Below are positions 30,804 to 39,753 of a stretch of 64,000 bases of DNA, in pieces (within the stretch, counting starts at the first letter, position 1; every line of letters begins with the position of its first letter). Source of the DNA: Armatimonadota bacterium (GTDB taxonomy: Bacteria > Armatimonadota > Fimbriimonadia > Fimbriimonadales > Fimbriimonadaceae); contig JAFDWS010000001.1 in assembly GCA_018268375.1 (NCBI GenBank), positions 772,627-836,626 on the forward strand, given 5' to 3'. The notes beneath the pieces were generated by a model. That model saw nothing but the letters and a program-made list of their open reading frames with translations, searched no databases and had not been told where the DNA came from. The position numbers were made by a program, and so were the translations under genes.

Positions 30804-32474
30804 ATGGTCGTTTCGGTTGTCGCACTGGTCGCTATGGCCCACCAGCCCCTCGCCAAGCGGTGGGTCTACCTGGCGACGAACCTGCTCGTCGACGCCAACG
30901 TAGAGCGCGACATCGCCTTGGTCAAGCGTGCGAAGGCGGCTGGCTACAACGGCATCGTGGTCAACGACAGCAAGTTTTGCCGTTGGGACGACCTCCCGAA
31001 GCACTACCTCGACAATGTCGACCGGTTCCGCGGGGCGGTCAAAGACGCGGGTATGGAGCTCGTCGTGGGCGTCTGCCCAATCGGCTATTCGAACGACCTC
31101 TTGAGCCGCGATCCCGATCTCGCGGAGGCCATACCTGTCGTCGACGGCCCGTTCCGGGCCGAGTCGGACGGCACGTTGAAGCCGGTGATGGACTCGGACG
31201 CATTGAGGAACCCTGGGTTCGAAGAAGGCAGCGGCCCGACCCCGGCAGGCTGGGCGTGGGTGGACGGACCCGGCACGATCTGCGTGGTGGACAGGGCCGA
31301 GAAGTCAGAAGGCAGCGCCTCGCTGATGATGCACGACGCCCGTGGCGGAAATGCTCGCGCGAGCCAACCTCTGAAGGTCAAGCCGTTTCACAGTTACCAC
31401 GTGCGGGTCGATGTGAAAACTGAGGCTCTGGACTCGCCAGGCAGCGTCAACATCCTCATCCTTGCCAAGAACGGACAGGCCCTGCAGCACCGATCGCTCC
31501 CAATCAAGCCAACAATGGGCTGGACGCCCATTGACGTCGTGTTCAACAGCCTTGACAACACAGACGTCAACTTCTATGTTGGAGTATGGGGCCTTAAATC
31601 TGGACAAATCTGGTGGGACAACATCAGGTTGGAACCAGCCGGACTGGTCAACCTCGTTCGCCGACCGGGAGCCCCATTCAAGGTCAAGGACAAAGACGGC
31701 GAGACGCTGATCGAAGGCAAAGACTACGCCCTCGCCAAAGATCCGAAGACCGGCCGGATCGCGTGGCCGGGCGACTACGACACCTGGCACGAGGCACCCG
31801 CTTGGAACGTGCCAGAAGGCAGCCGCATTCACGCCGGCGACACGGTGTTCGTGTCCTATTCCCAGGCCGCCTTGATCTACGACGGCCAGGTAACGGTCTG
31901 CCTTGGCGAACCGAAGGTCTACGAGGTCTTGAAGTGGCAGATCCAGCAGGTGCACGAGCACCTGCATCCGGACGGATACTTCCTGAGCCACGACGAGATC
32001 CGCGTAGGCGGATGGGACGAGGGCTGCACCAAGACCGGCAAGAGCCCGGGCGCCTTGCTCGCCGACAACGTCAGGCGTTGCGAGGACATGATCCGGGGCG
32101 AAGACCCCGGCAAGCCGATTTACGCGTGGTCGGACATGTTCGACCCGTTCCACAACGCGAAGCGATCTGGCACCTACTACCTTCTCAAAGGCGAGGGGCC
32201 ATGGAAGGACTCGTGGCTGGGCTTATCGAAAGACGTGACCGTCGTCAACTGGAACACGCAGGAAGACGCTAGAAAGCCGTCGCTCGACTTCTTCGCCCAA
32301 CGCGGCCACAAGCAGATCCTGGCAGGCTACTACGACGGCGGCGGAGTCTCCATCGCGCAGTGGATGAGGGAGGCTCGCGCGCCCTACGGCGTCATGTACA
32401 CAACCTGGCAATCGAACTACAACGACCTCGAGAAGTTCGCCCGGGAGGCCGGGTTCAGCGGCGGAAGCCGCTGA
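30804..32474 (+). CDS. Exported glycoside-hydrolase-like protein (TIM barrel with inserted jelly-roll)
   Basis: This is a 556-residue exported protein. After a signal peptide (VVSVVALVAMA), a barrel-like start (KRWVYLATNLLVDANVERDI, LVKRAKAAGYNGIVVNDSKF) is interrupted by a carbohydrate-binding jelly-roll of about 150 residues (NPGFEEGSGPTPAGWAWVDG to IWWDNIRLEPAGL). The barrel then resumes with YFLSHDEIRVGGWDEGC, PIYAWSDMFDPFHNA, VTVVNWNTQED and QILAGYYDGGG. HDE followed by WSDMF recalls GH20-like families. Extracellular polysaccharide or glycan processing is inferred; the substrate is unknown. Its end overlaps the convergent gene by 20 nt. Confidence 0.65.
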   Translation: MVVSVVALVAMAHQPLAKRWVYLATNLLVDANVERDIALVKRAKAAGYNGIVVNDSKFCRWDDLPKHYLDNVDRFRGAVKDAGMELVVGVCPIGYSNDLLSRDPDLAEAIPVVDGPFRAESDGTLKPVMDSDALRNPGFEEGSGPTPAGWAWVDGPGTICVVDRAEKSEGSASLMMHDARGGNARASQPLKVKPFHSYHVRVDVKTEALDSPGSVNILILAKNGQALQHRSLPIKPTMGWTPIDVVFNSLDNTDVNFYVGVWGLKSGQIWWDNIRLEPAGLVNLVRRPGAPFKVKDKDGETLIEGKDYALAKDPKTGRIAWPGDYDTWHEAPAWNVPEGSRIHAGDTVFVSYSQAALIYDGQVTVCLGEPKVYEVLKWQIQQVHEHLHPDGYFLSHDEIRVGGWDEGCTKTGKSPGALLADNVRRCEDMIRGEDPGKPIYAWSDMFDPFHNAKRSGTYYLLKGEGPWKDSWLGLSKDVTVVNWNTQEDARKPSLDFFAQRGHKQILAGYYDGGGVSIAQWMREARAPYGVMYTTWQSNYNDLEKFAREAGFSGGSR

Positions 32475-33318
32475 ACCGATCCGCCAAGCCGGGCCGAGAC
32501 CGGAACGCCTCGTCCACGTGCTCTTGGCTGAAGCCTGGGGGCGTGGTGCCGTTCTGGGCGTACATGTAAAGAGCGGTCTGATACACCCCTGTCAAGCTAG
32601 AACTCACGATTGCGAGCGCGACAAAGTACAGCACGCAAATGGCCGCAAAGACGGCGATAAGAGGCAGGGAGCCGGTCATACAAACGAGTACGAAGGGCAT
32701 GATCGGCGCGAGGGCAAGAAGCATGGTGGCCCCGCCGATCCCGCCGGTTCCTATGAGGTTCTCTCCCCATGTCGACTTGAGCATGGCGAGCGACCGCTTT
32801 AGCGACGTGACTGGACCGCCCTGCTCGACGACGATCACGGGGACGACCAAGAACGTCACGACGTTCCAGGCGGCGCCAAGCAGCGCCACGACGATCTGGC
32901 CGACGATGCCGACCCGCTCCGAAATGAATCGAAGAAGGGTGCCGATGGTGGCTGCGATGAGCGTCCATCCCAAGATGGCGGGAAGGCGGCGCGCGGCCAT
33001 TCCGATCCCGTCTGAGAACCGTGCCTTGCGGCCAGCAAGGTTTTCATGGGCGCAACCGACGAGAGCCGTGTTGAAGAAGATCACCACAAAGTAGCTGACA
33101 AAGTAATAACAGGCGGCGATCGCGTAGCCGAGTGGTGTCAAACGGTCGACCTGCTTGCCCTGCAACACCATAAGGACGGCGGGTACCGCAAAGCTCGCCG
33201 TCACCAGCAGGCTCACGAGGGCGGAAACGACCGGGAACCACATAAGGCTGGGAGTCTTCTTGAGGACGTACCAGCTCTCCTTGGCCAGAGCCCAACTGCG
33301 CGAGAAGCTCCTGAACAT
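32455..33318 (-). CDS. DUF6159-like membrane protein
   Basis: This is a 287-residue inner-membrane protein with about six hydrophobic segments. It starts [20 protein letters not shown] and continues [51 protein letters not shown] and [20 protein letters not shown]. This succession is typical of the DUF6159 family of unknown function. It ends with a cytoplasmic tail rich in Arg and Pro. A TACAAT box 6 nt before the ATG makes it leaderless. It is divergent from the acyl-CoA carboxylase gene and convergent, with overlap, with the glycosidase-like gene. Confidence 0.75.
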   Translation of the reverse strand: MFRSFSRSWALAKESWYVLKKTPSLMWFPVVSALVSLLVTASFAVPAVLMVLQGKQVDRLTPLGYAIAACYYFVSYFVVIFFNTALVGCAHENLAGRKARFSDGIGMAARRLPAILGWTLIAATIGTLLRFISERVGIVGQIVVALLGAAWNVVTFLVVPVIVVEQGGPVTSLKRSLAMLKSTWGENLIGTGGIGGATMLLALAPIMPFVLVCMTGSLPLIAVFAAICVLYFVALAIVSSSLTGVYQTALYMYAQNGTTPPGFSQEHVDEAFRSRPGLADRFSGFRR

Positions 33319-33324
33319 CGTTCC

Positions 33325-33330
33325 ATTGTA
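33325..33330 (-). promoter_or_regulatory. -10 box TACAAT, leaderless start of the DUF6159-like gene
   Basis: TACAAT on the minus strand is followed after exactly 6 nt by the ATG at 33318. Confidence 0.55.
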
Positions 33331-33401
33331 CAGCGAGCTTCGTCGGTGCGTTGCAATTGCCGGCCCTCCCCTCCGGGCCTGCCGGTATCATGTTGCCCCG
33401 T

Positions 33402-35015
33402 ATGGACGCCCTCGAGTCCCAAGTCAACCTGGCTGACGACGAGCACAAGGCCAACCGCCACGCCATGGAGGCGATCATGGCGGAGTACCGCCAGCGACTC
33501 GCTCAGGTGGCGCAATGTGGGGGCGAAGAGGCGGTCGCCAAGCACAAGAAGAGGGGCAAGCTGCTTGCCCGCGAGCGGATCGAAGAGCTCTTGGACGAAG
33601 GCTCGCCTTTCCTCGAATTTTCAACCTTTGCAGCTTGGGACATGTACAAAGGTGATGCCCCGGCAGCTGGTGTTGTGACTGGCATCGGCGCAATCCACGG
33701 TCGGCAGTGCGTGGTCGTGGCCAATGATGCGACCGTCAAGGGCGGCACCTATTTCCCGATCACGGTGAAAAAGCATCTCCGCGCCCAAGAGATCGCGCTC
33801 GAGAACGACCTGCCCTGCATCTACCTGGTCGACTCGGGAGGGGCGTTCCTGCCTCTCCAAAGCGAGGTCTTTCCTGACCGCGACCATTTCGGCCGCATCT
33901 TTTACAACCAGGCGCAAATGTCGGCCCGCAAGATCCCACAAATCGCCGCGGTGATGGGCTCCTGCACGGCAGGCGGGGCCTACGTGCCCGCGATGAGCGA
34001 CGAGACCGTCATCGTGAAGGGCCAGGGAACGATCTTTTTGGGCGGCCCACCGCTGGTCAAGGCGGCCACGGGCGAAGAGGTCACGGCGGAGGAACTGGGA
34101 GGTGCCGACGTTCATACGCGTCTTTCTGGGGTCGCCGACCATCTCGCCGACAATGACGGCCACGCCCTGCACATCGTCCGTAATATCGTCGAAGGTCTAG
34201 GGAGCCCTGAGCGACGTGAGGGATGGCTTGACCCGGTCGAGCCGATCGACCCCGTCTTGCCCGCGGAAGACCTCTATTCGCTTGTACCATCGGACGCGAA
34301 GAAACCGATGGCGATGAGGGCCGTCCTCGCTCGAATTCTGGACGGCTCACAAATGCACGAGTTCAAATCGAACTTCGGAACAACTTTGATCTGCGGATTC
34401 GGGCGTATTTACGGCCACCTCGTCGGTGTGATCGCGAACGACGGCATCTTGTTCAGCGAGTCCGCCCAGAAGGGAGCTCACTTCATCGAGCTCTGTTGCC
34501 AACGGCGGATTCCCCTTGTTTTCATCCAGAACATCACCGGATTCATGGTGGGCCGCAAGTATGAGAACGAAGGAATCGCCAAGCATGGAGCGAAACTCGT
34601 CACGGCGGTGTCCACTGCCAACGTTCCCAAATTCACGGTCATCGTGGGTGGCTCGTACGGTGCCGGCAACTACGGAATGTGCGGTCGGGCCTACCAGCCG
34701 CGACAACTCTGGATGTGGCCCAACGCGCGCATCTCTGTGATGGGCGGAGAGCAGGCGGCCAACGTGCTTTTGACCGTAAAACTTGACCAACTACGGTCCG
34801 AAGGCGGAAGCATGACACCTGAGGAGCAGGACGCGTTTCGGGCACCGACCCTCCAGAAATACTCGGACGAATCCTCGGCGTACTTCTCGTCTGCTCGCCT
34901 CTGGGACGACGGAATCATCGATCCCGTCGACACTCGAAGGGTTTTGGGGCTGGGCATCGAGGCGGCCCGCAACGCCCCGATCCCAGAGGCGGGTTTCAGC
35001 CTGTACAGGATGTGA
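33402..35015 (+). CDS. Acyl-CoA carboxylase beta subunit (methylcrotonyl-CoA-type carboxyltransferase)
   Basis: This is a 537-residue carboxyltransferase. It moves a carboxyl group from carboxybiotin to an acyl-CoA. The first crotonase-like half has [57 protein letters not shown] and [19 protein letters not shown]; the latter two are close to 3-methylcrotonyl-CoA carboxylase of leucine breakdown. The second half has [40 protein letters not shown] and [20 protein letters not shown]. Methylcrotonyl-CoA or a related branched acyl-CoA is the likely substrate. No biotin carboxylase subunit is encoded nearby. A TATCAT box lies 10 nt before the ATG. Confidence 0.92.
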   Translation: MDALESQVNLADDEHKANRHAMEAIMAEYRQRLAQVAQCGGEEAVAKHKKRGKLLARERIEELLDEGSPFLEFSTFAAWDMYKGDAPAAGVVTGIGAIHGRQCVVVANDATVKGGTYFPITVKKHLRAQEIALENDLPCIYLVDSGGAFLPLQSEVFPDRDHFGRIFYNQAQMSARKIPQIAAVMGSCTAGGAYVPAMSDETVIVKGQGTIFLGGPPLVKAATGEEVTAEELGGADVHTRLSGVADHLADNDGHALHIVRNIVEGLGSPERREGWLDPVEPIDPVLPAEDLYSLVPSDAKKPMAMRAVLARILDGSQMHEFKSNFGTTLICGFGRIYGHLVGVIANDGILFSESAQKGAHFIELCCQRRIPLVFIQNITGFMVGRKYENEGIAKHGAKLVTAVSTANVPKFTVIVGGSYGAGNYGMCGRAYQPRQLWMWPNARISVMGGEQAANVLLTVKLDQLRSEGGSMTPEEQDAFRAPTLQKYSDESSAYFSSARLWDDGIIDPVDTRRVLGLGIEAARNAPIPEAGFSLYRM

Positions 35016-35017
35016 CG

Positions 35018-35650
35018 ATGCGGGGATATTCGAACCTGACGTTCGAGACCGAGCGCTTGCATTTGCGGGCGTGGAGGGTCAGCGATGCAGAGGAGGCCTT
35101 CGAAATTTATGGCGACCCGCAGGTCGCCGAGTATTTGACCGGCATCCCTGAGGCCAGCGTCGACACGCAGCGTGCTCTGCTTGAGAAGATCATTCTTGGC
35201 TACGACAACTTGGACAAAGGTATGGGCTCCTTCCCGATGATCGAGAAGAAGAGCGGTCGATTGATCGGCGCTATCCTTCTCAAGCCCCTTCCGAGGACGG
35301 AAGACTTCGAAGCTTGGGTCCGTTTTCGAGACGGGCTGGCGGATGGCGCCACGCCTGAAACTCCTCCCATCCACGAGATCGAGATCGGCTGGCACTTGGG
35401 GCGTTCTTCATGGGGAAACGGCTATGCGACGGAGGGCGCGCGCGCGCTCGCTGAACACGGGTTCACTGTGTTGGGACTCGATGAGATCCATGCAGTCCTG
35501 TATGCGGCCAACAAGCCATCAGCTCGGGTCGCGGGGAGATTGGGCATGCGGCACGCTGAGACTACGGACAGGTTTTATGGCCGCGAGCTGGAGCACTACG
35601 TGATGACTCCCTCAGACTTTTCTGGAGGCGTCGGTGCCGGTCAGTCCTGA
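35018..35650 (+). CDS. GNAT N-acetyltransferase (RimJ/RimL-like)
   Basis: This is a 210-residue acetyl-CoA-dependent N-acyltransferase. It opens LTFETERLHLRAWRVSDAEE and has the acceptor/cofactor segments EIEIGWHLGRSSWGNGYATE (the R/Q-x-x-G-x-G/A pyrophosphate loop is GRSSWGNGYA), EIHAVLYAANKPSARVAGRL and GMRHAE. The ATG at 35018 is chosen because AGGA lies 7 nt upstream; a GTG at 35012 overlaps the previous stop. It overlaps the next gene by 17 nt, so the three genes form one operon. The substrate may be a ribosomal protein or small amine. Confidence 0.88.
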   Translation: MRGYSNLTFETERLHLRAWRVSDAEEAFEIYGDPQVAEYLTGIPEASVDTQRALLEKIILGYDNLDKGMGSFPMIEKKSGRLIGAILLKPLPRTEDFEAWVRFRDGLADGATPETPPIHEIEIGWHLGRSSWGNGYATEGARALAEHGFTVLGLDEIHAVLYAANKPSARVAGRLGMRHAETTDRFYGRELEHYVMTPSDFSGGVGAGQS

Positions 35651-35981
35651 GTTCAGACAGATGGCCGAGGAGCGCCTCGGGGCGGTCGCGCCGATCACGA
35701 GCCGCAGCTTGTTCGGCGGCATCGGCATCTATTCGGAAGGGCTGTTCTTCGCAATCCTTGATGACGACCAGATCTTCCTCAAGGTGGACGACACCACGCG
35801 GCCAGCGTTCATCAAGCGGGGCATGGGCCCGTTCTCGCCGCCGGGAATGGCGCCGATGAAGGGCTACTTTGAGCTTCCGAAGGAAGTCTTAACAGACTCT
35901 CACGAGCTCGCGCTTTGGGTCAGGCGGGCGCTCAAGGTCGCCTTAGATTCGAAGTCGTCGAGATCAAAACGAAAACGTTAA
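35634..35981 (+). CDS. TfoX/Sxy N-terminal domain protein
   Basis: This is a 115-residue protein whose fold is TfoX-N: MAEERLGAVAPITSRSLFGG, IGIYSEGLFFAILDDDQIFL, KVDDTTRPAFIKRGMGPFS and MKGYFELPKEVL. The end is Lys/Arg/Ser-rich. TfoX-N proteins are best known from competence regulation in gammaproteobacteria, but the domain alone is widespread with unknown role. It starts at GTG 35634, with GGAGG upstream and inside the preceding gene, so translation is coupled. Confidence 0.85.
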   Translation: MPVSPEFRQMAEERLGAVAPITSRSLFGGIGIYSEGLFFAILDDDQIFLKVDDTTRPAFIKRGMGPFSPPGMAPMKGYFELPKEVLTDSHELALWVRRALKVALDSKSSRSKRKR

Positions 35982-36049
35982 GCCAGCAATTTCACTGGAT
36001 TTCTTTCTAATAATTAATCTGCATGCATTGCTGGACATCGCCCGCATCT

Positions 36050-36106
36050 TTGCCATTTAGCCCTAGATCGTGATAGACTGGCACAAGGTTGGCAGATTGC
36101 CTAACC
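36050..36106 (+). promoter_or_regulatory. Promoter and leader hairpin of the second subtilase gene
   Basis: TTGCCA (36050-36055) and TAGACT (36074-36079) are 18 nt apart. The predicted leader holds a stem with one bulge, GGTTGGCA (36087-36094) with TGCCTAACC (36098-36106), followed by a GGAGA ribosome binding site well before the ATG. Confidence 0.45.
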
Positions 36107-36134
36107 GGAATATCCCTGGAGATCGATTACTACG

Positions 36135-37886
36135 ATGAAATCCCTGTCATTACTCGCCCTAGCTGCTGTCGCAGGCTCGGCGTTGGCGCAGAAGTCGCCT
36201 GTCGATTTCGTCCCGGTGAACCGCACCCACTTCGTTGAGAAGCCTGGGCAGATGGAATTCACGGGCGAGATGGTCGTGCGACCGCTGCAGAAGGACGCGC
36301 TCTTGCGCATGGGCTACAACGAGCTCGGCGCCAAGGCGAAAATGGTCCAAGCGGCCAACACCATCCAAGACATCTCTCTTGGTCACATTGACGAAATCGA
36401 CGTCTACACCGTCCGCGTTCCGCACGGCATGGACGAGAACTCGCTTGCCAAGCAGCTCATGTCCACCGGCCTGTACGAGTACGTCGAACCCAATTACCGA
36501 GTCTTCCCCGCGTACACTCCGAATGACACGCTCTTCGCCAGCCAGTGGTCGCACAGCAACAACGGTTCGACGAACGCTTGGGACATCATGCGCGGTAACT
36601 CCGCCGTCCTGATCGCAATCACCGACACCGGTATCCACACGACGCACGAGGACATCGCCACGCTCGGTGGCCGACGCGTCTCCGGTGCCAACTCAGCCAC
36701 GGCTTCGAACACATCGCAAGTTCTGACCGAGGCTGTAAACGGCGTCAGCGTTGTCCAAGACCTGCACGGTCACGGCACGCACTGCACGGGTATTGCCGCC
36801 GCTGAGACCAACAATGGCAAGGGCGTCGCGGGCGTCAACATTGAAGGTACGCGCCACATCATGGTCCGCGTCTCCAACAGCTCAGGTGGCAGCTCAAGCT
36901 TGACCGCTCTCAGCGTTGGCGCCCTCTGGGCCGGCGAGAACGGTGCCGACGTCGTCAGCACCAGCTATAGCGGCGTCCAGAACAGTATCTTCCAAACAAC
37001 GGGCAACACGCTCAAGAACACCTGGAACGCGGTTTACTGCTTCGCTGCCGGTAACGACGGCGGAACGTACAACACGTCCGACTGGGCTGACGTCACGATC
37101 GTCGGCGCTCTCACGTCGGGCAACGGCATGGCGAGCTTCTCCGCTCGCGGCCTGTTCATCGACGTGTTCGCTCCGGGCCAGGGCATCTGGTCGACGGTCG
37201 GCCCGTACACGGCACCGCCGAACAGCTATGCGAACTGGGACGGCACTTCGATGGCCACCCCCTACGCGGCTGGCGTTGCAGGCATGATCTTCTCGATGAA
37301 CCCGAACTATTCGGCTCAGCGCGTCGAAGACATCCTTTATCGGTCCTGTATCACGATGGGCGCACCAGCGACCAACGGCTGGGGCCGCGTCAACCTGTGG
37401 AACGCCATGGGCCGCGTCGCCAACAACGTGACCGTCTCGCCTGGCGTCCAACTGAGCGGCAACCTGCAGAGCCTCTACCGCGTCGACGGTGACAAGTTGG
37501 TCTGCAAGCCGGGCATCGTTGCCAACAACTCGATCCCGCCCGTCCAGGTCACGACCGAGCACAACGTGCCGGGCTATGCCAACAACAACTACAGCGAAAT
37601 TGCGATCGAGACCACCTGCAGCGTGAGCGTCAATGGCGCCATGAAGCAGAGGATTCAGATCTTCAACTTCGCGAGCAACGGTTGGGAAGACGTCGCCACC
37701 GGCAACATCAACGGTAGCTTCTTCGAAGCCGTGAAGTCGGTCGACGCGAACACGGTCAACAACTACATCAGCAACGGCGCCGTCCGCGTTAAGACGCAGT
37801 GCTTCGCTGCTGGGCCGATCACGGGCTTCCCGTGGCAGGTCAGCTTCGACCAGATCAACGTCCGCTGCCTCCGCGCGACCGAGTAA
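36135..37886 (+). CDS. Secreted subtilisin-like (S8) serine protease
   Basis: This is a 583-residue paralogue of the protease at 18048. The signal peptide is SLLALAAVAGSALA, and the propeptide spans about residues 30-125. The catalytic residues are Asp164 (IAITDTGI), His213 (HGHGTHCTG), Asn307 (FAAGND) and Ser372 (DGTSMATP). A C-terminal domain (about 435-583) has GVQLSGNLQSL, RIQIFNFASNGWEDV, NYISNGAVRVKTQ and PWQVSFDQINV, matching the ends of the proteins at 3446, 18048 and 52035. It is exported and probably surface- or medium-located. It is flanked by its own promoter and terminator and is monocistronic. Confidence 0.94.
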   Translation: MKSLSLLALAAVAGSALAQKSPVDFVPVNRTHFVEKPGQMEFTGEMVVRPLQKDALLRMGYNELGAKAKMVQAANTIQDISLGHIDEIDVYTVRVPHGMDENSLAKQLMSTGLYEYVEPNYRVFPAYTPNDTLFASQWSHSNNGSTNAWDIMRGNSAVLIAITDTGIHTTHEDIATLGGRRVSGANSATASNTSQVLTEAVNGVSVVQDLHGHGTHCTGIAAAETNNGKGVAGVNIEGTRHIMVRVSNSSGGSSSLTALSVGALWAGENGADVVSTSYSGVQNSIFQTTGNTLKNTWNAVYCFAAGNDGGTYNTSDWADVTIVGALTSGNGMASFSARGLFIDVFAPGQGIWSTVGPYTAPPNSYANWDGTSMATPYAAGVAGMIFSMNPNYSAQRVEDILYRSCITMGAPATNGWGRVNLWNAMGRVANNVTVSPGVQLSGNLQSLYRVDGDKLVCKPGIVANNSIPPVQVTTEHNVPGYANNNYSEIAIETTCSVSVNGAMKQRIQIFNFASNGWEDVATGNINGSFFEAVKSVDANTVNNYISNGAVRVKTQCFAAGPITGFPWQVSFDQINVRCLRATE

Positions 37887-37907
37887 TCGCTCGCAACTTG
37901 ACTGCAC

Positions 37908-37935
37908 GGCCCTCGGGACTCGCGTCCCGGGGGCC
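37908..37935 (+). terminator. Rho-independent terminator of the second subtilase gene
   Basis: An 11-bp stem (GGCCCTCGGGA with TCCCGGGGGCC, one G-T pair) and a CTTTT tail lie 22 nt after the stop codon. Confidence 0.85.
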
Positions 37936-37938
37936 CTT

Positions 37939-39741
37939 TTACTTCTGGCCCGCGTGCTGCCAGACGGTCATCGTTCCTGGCGTACGGTTGTCCCACGAAA
38001 AGTAGGGCACGAAGAGTGCCTCCGCGGGCTCCATCTGGACAGGCGAAGGCGGTCGGTAAAGTGGTGGCGTCGCGGCTGGATGACCGATCCTCCCGCCGAC
38101 CTTCAGGCACTTTCGAACCCGTTGATCGTCCCTGGAGACTTCGATCGGAGTGTCCTGAATATCTGGGAAGAACAGGTGCGTCGCCGAGCCCAAGTCGGCT
38201 TCTTCAAGGCAATACACGAACGGCCCTTGAACGAGGGTCGCTCGGCCAAAGTTGTCCGGCACGCGTGGATCGCAGCCAAACCAGACTGGATCTGCTCGGA
38301 GGGCTACCGTTTCCCCGCTCCGCACATCTCTGTACCCATGGCCGGCGGTGCCCTCGGCCCAGCTTGGGATCCGAAGCCTTGCCTTGACGTCACCCTCGAT
38401 GCGCACCCGAACATCGCCGCCGAACGGATAGTCACCCTCGACTTCAACGCTTCCTCCGCTCAGGTCATAGCGCGCGGGCCAAGGCAAGTCGATCGTAAGC
38501 ACGCCGTCGCTGACGTAAGCGGCGTACCTCTGCACCGACATGGTCAGCCTCGCGATGTTGGGAGGACAGCACGCGCACCCGAACCACGGCTCCCGATGGC
38601 GGTCGCCCCTGCTCTCAAGCGGATTGACATAGAAGTAGCGGTCGGTATCCAAGTTCACACCGCTGAGGACCGCGTTGTACAGGGCGCGCTCCATCCATTC
38701 GGCATACTGCGGGTCGCCCGTCGCGCGGCTCATCCGCGCCGCCCACATGACGAGGCCAATGGCGGCGCACGTTTCGGAGTACGCCTCCCTGTTCGGCAGG
38801 TCATAGTCCATCGAGAAGCCTTCGTTGCGGCCCGCGCTCCCGATACCTCCCGTTATGTAAATCCGCTTGGCGACGAGGTTTGACCATATGGTTCGAAGGG
38901 CAGAACCGGCGGACGCACCAGAGTCAAGGGCACCGCAATAGAAGTACATGGCCCGTACGGCATGACCTACAGCCTCTGTCTGCTCCTGCAGCGGAAGGTG
39001 ATCTTGAAAGTACGAACCGTCGTACGTGCCCCTCGCCATCACCAACGGCACATAACCCTCGTTCAGCCTCTTGCCCACAGGATCTGCGAATTCTGCCTCG
39101 AATGGACTTGGCCGTGAGCCCCTCTCTTCGACCATCCACCGCGCAAGTGAGGCGTATTCGTCCCGACCAACGGCAGCACCCAGAGCGCAAAGAGCGAGCT
39201 CCACTTCCTGGTGCCCACAATAGCCCTTCCTTCGCCCCGGGCCGAACGTCTCAACCAAAAGGTCAGCCGCCTTACGGCCAACGTTGAGAAGGTCGTCACT
39301 GCCGGTGGCGCTTTTGTGGGCGACGGAGGCCTCCATTAAGTGCCCCATGCAATACATTTCGTGCTTGGCGGTCAAGGCGCGCCACCGCTCATCCATGTCC
39401 CCAAGTTGGAACGCCGTGTCTAGATAGCCATCCGGCGCCTGTGCGTCTTGAACAATTGAAACGGTCTGTTCAACGAGATCTGCGCCTTCCCATCCCGGGT
39501 GTCCAGCAAGCGCGTAACTGGCCGCCTCGAGCCACTTGAACACATCGCTGTCGTTGAAGTAGTAGCCTTCAAAGCCGCCCTTCTCCCCGCGTGCTGCCCG
39601 CCTGAAGTTGTCGAGTCGCCCGGTCTCCTCCAACTGTCGCCACTGGTGACCGAGCCCTTTCGACAGGAACGCGCCTTGCCAAGCGAGCCAAAACGGGTCG
39701 CGGAGTTCAATCGAAGACAGGGGAAGTGGCGCGCCAGGCAT
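37939..39741 (-). CDS. GH127 glycoside hydrolase (beta-L-arabinofuranosidase family)
   Basis: This is a 600-residue enzyme of the DUF1680/GH127 family, in which a zinc-bound cysteine acts as nucleophile. It has IELRDPFWLAWQGAFLSKGL, FKWLEAASYAL, DGYLDTAFQL, KHEMYCMGHLMEASVAH, GHQEVELALCALG, YITGGIGS and the signature Glu323/Cys325 in SETCAAIGLVMWAARM. WFGCACCPPNIAR places the tandem cysteines at 391-392. It lacks a signal peptide, so it probably works inside on imported arabinose-containing oligosaccharides. It is the last gene of an operon with a GH15 and an aminotransferase gene (gaps of 12 and 15 nt). Confidence 0.94.
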   Translation of the reverse strand: MPGAPLPLSSIELRDPFWLAWQGAFLSKGLGHQWRQLEETGRLDNFRRAARGEKGGFEGYYFNDSDVFKWLEAASYALAGHPGWEGADLVEQTVSIVQDAQAPDGYLDTAFQLGDMDERWRALTAKHEMYCMGHLMEASVAHKSATGSDDLLNVGRKAADLLVETFGPGRRKGYCGHQEVELALCALGAAVGRDEYASLARWMVEERGSRPSPFEAEFADPVGKRLNEGYVPLVMARGTYDGSYFQDHLPLQEQTEAVGHAVRAMYFYCGALDSGASAGSALRTIWSNLVAKRIYITGGIGSAGRNEGFSMDYDLPNREAYSETCAAIGLVMWAARMSRATGDPQYAEWMERALYNAVLSGVNLDTDRYFYVNPLESRGDRHREPWFGCACCPPNIARLTMSVQRYAAYVSDGVLTIDLPWPARYDLSGGSVEVEGDYPFGGDVRVRIEGDVKARLRIPSWAEGTAGHGYRDVRSGETVALRADPVWFGCDPRVPDNFGRATLVQGPFVYCLEEADLGSATHLFFPDIQDTPIEVSRDDQRVRKCLKVGGRIGHPAATPPLYRPPSPVQMEPAEALFVPYFSWDNRTPGTMTVWQHAGQK

Positions 39742-39753
39742 GGAGCTTCGAGG

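Noticed and set aside
36894..37907. 337-aa minus-strand open frame opposite the second subtilase
   Set aside because: Antisense of a gene with an intact catalytic triad.
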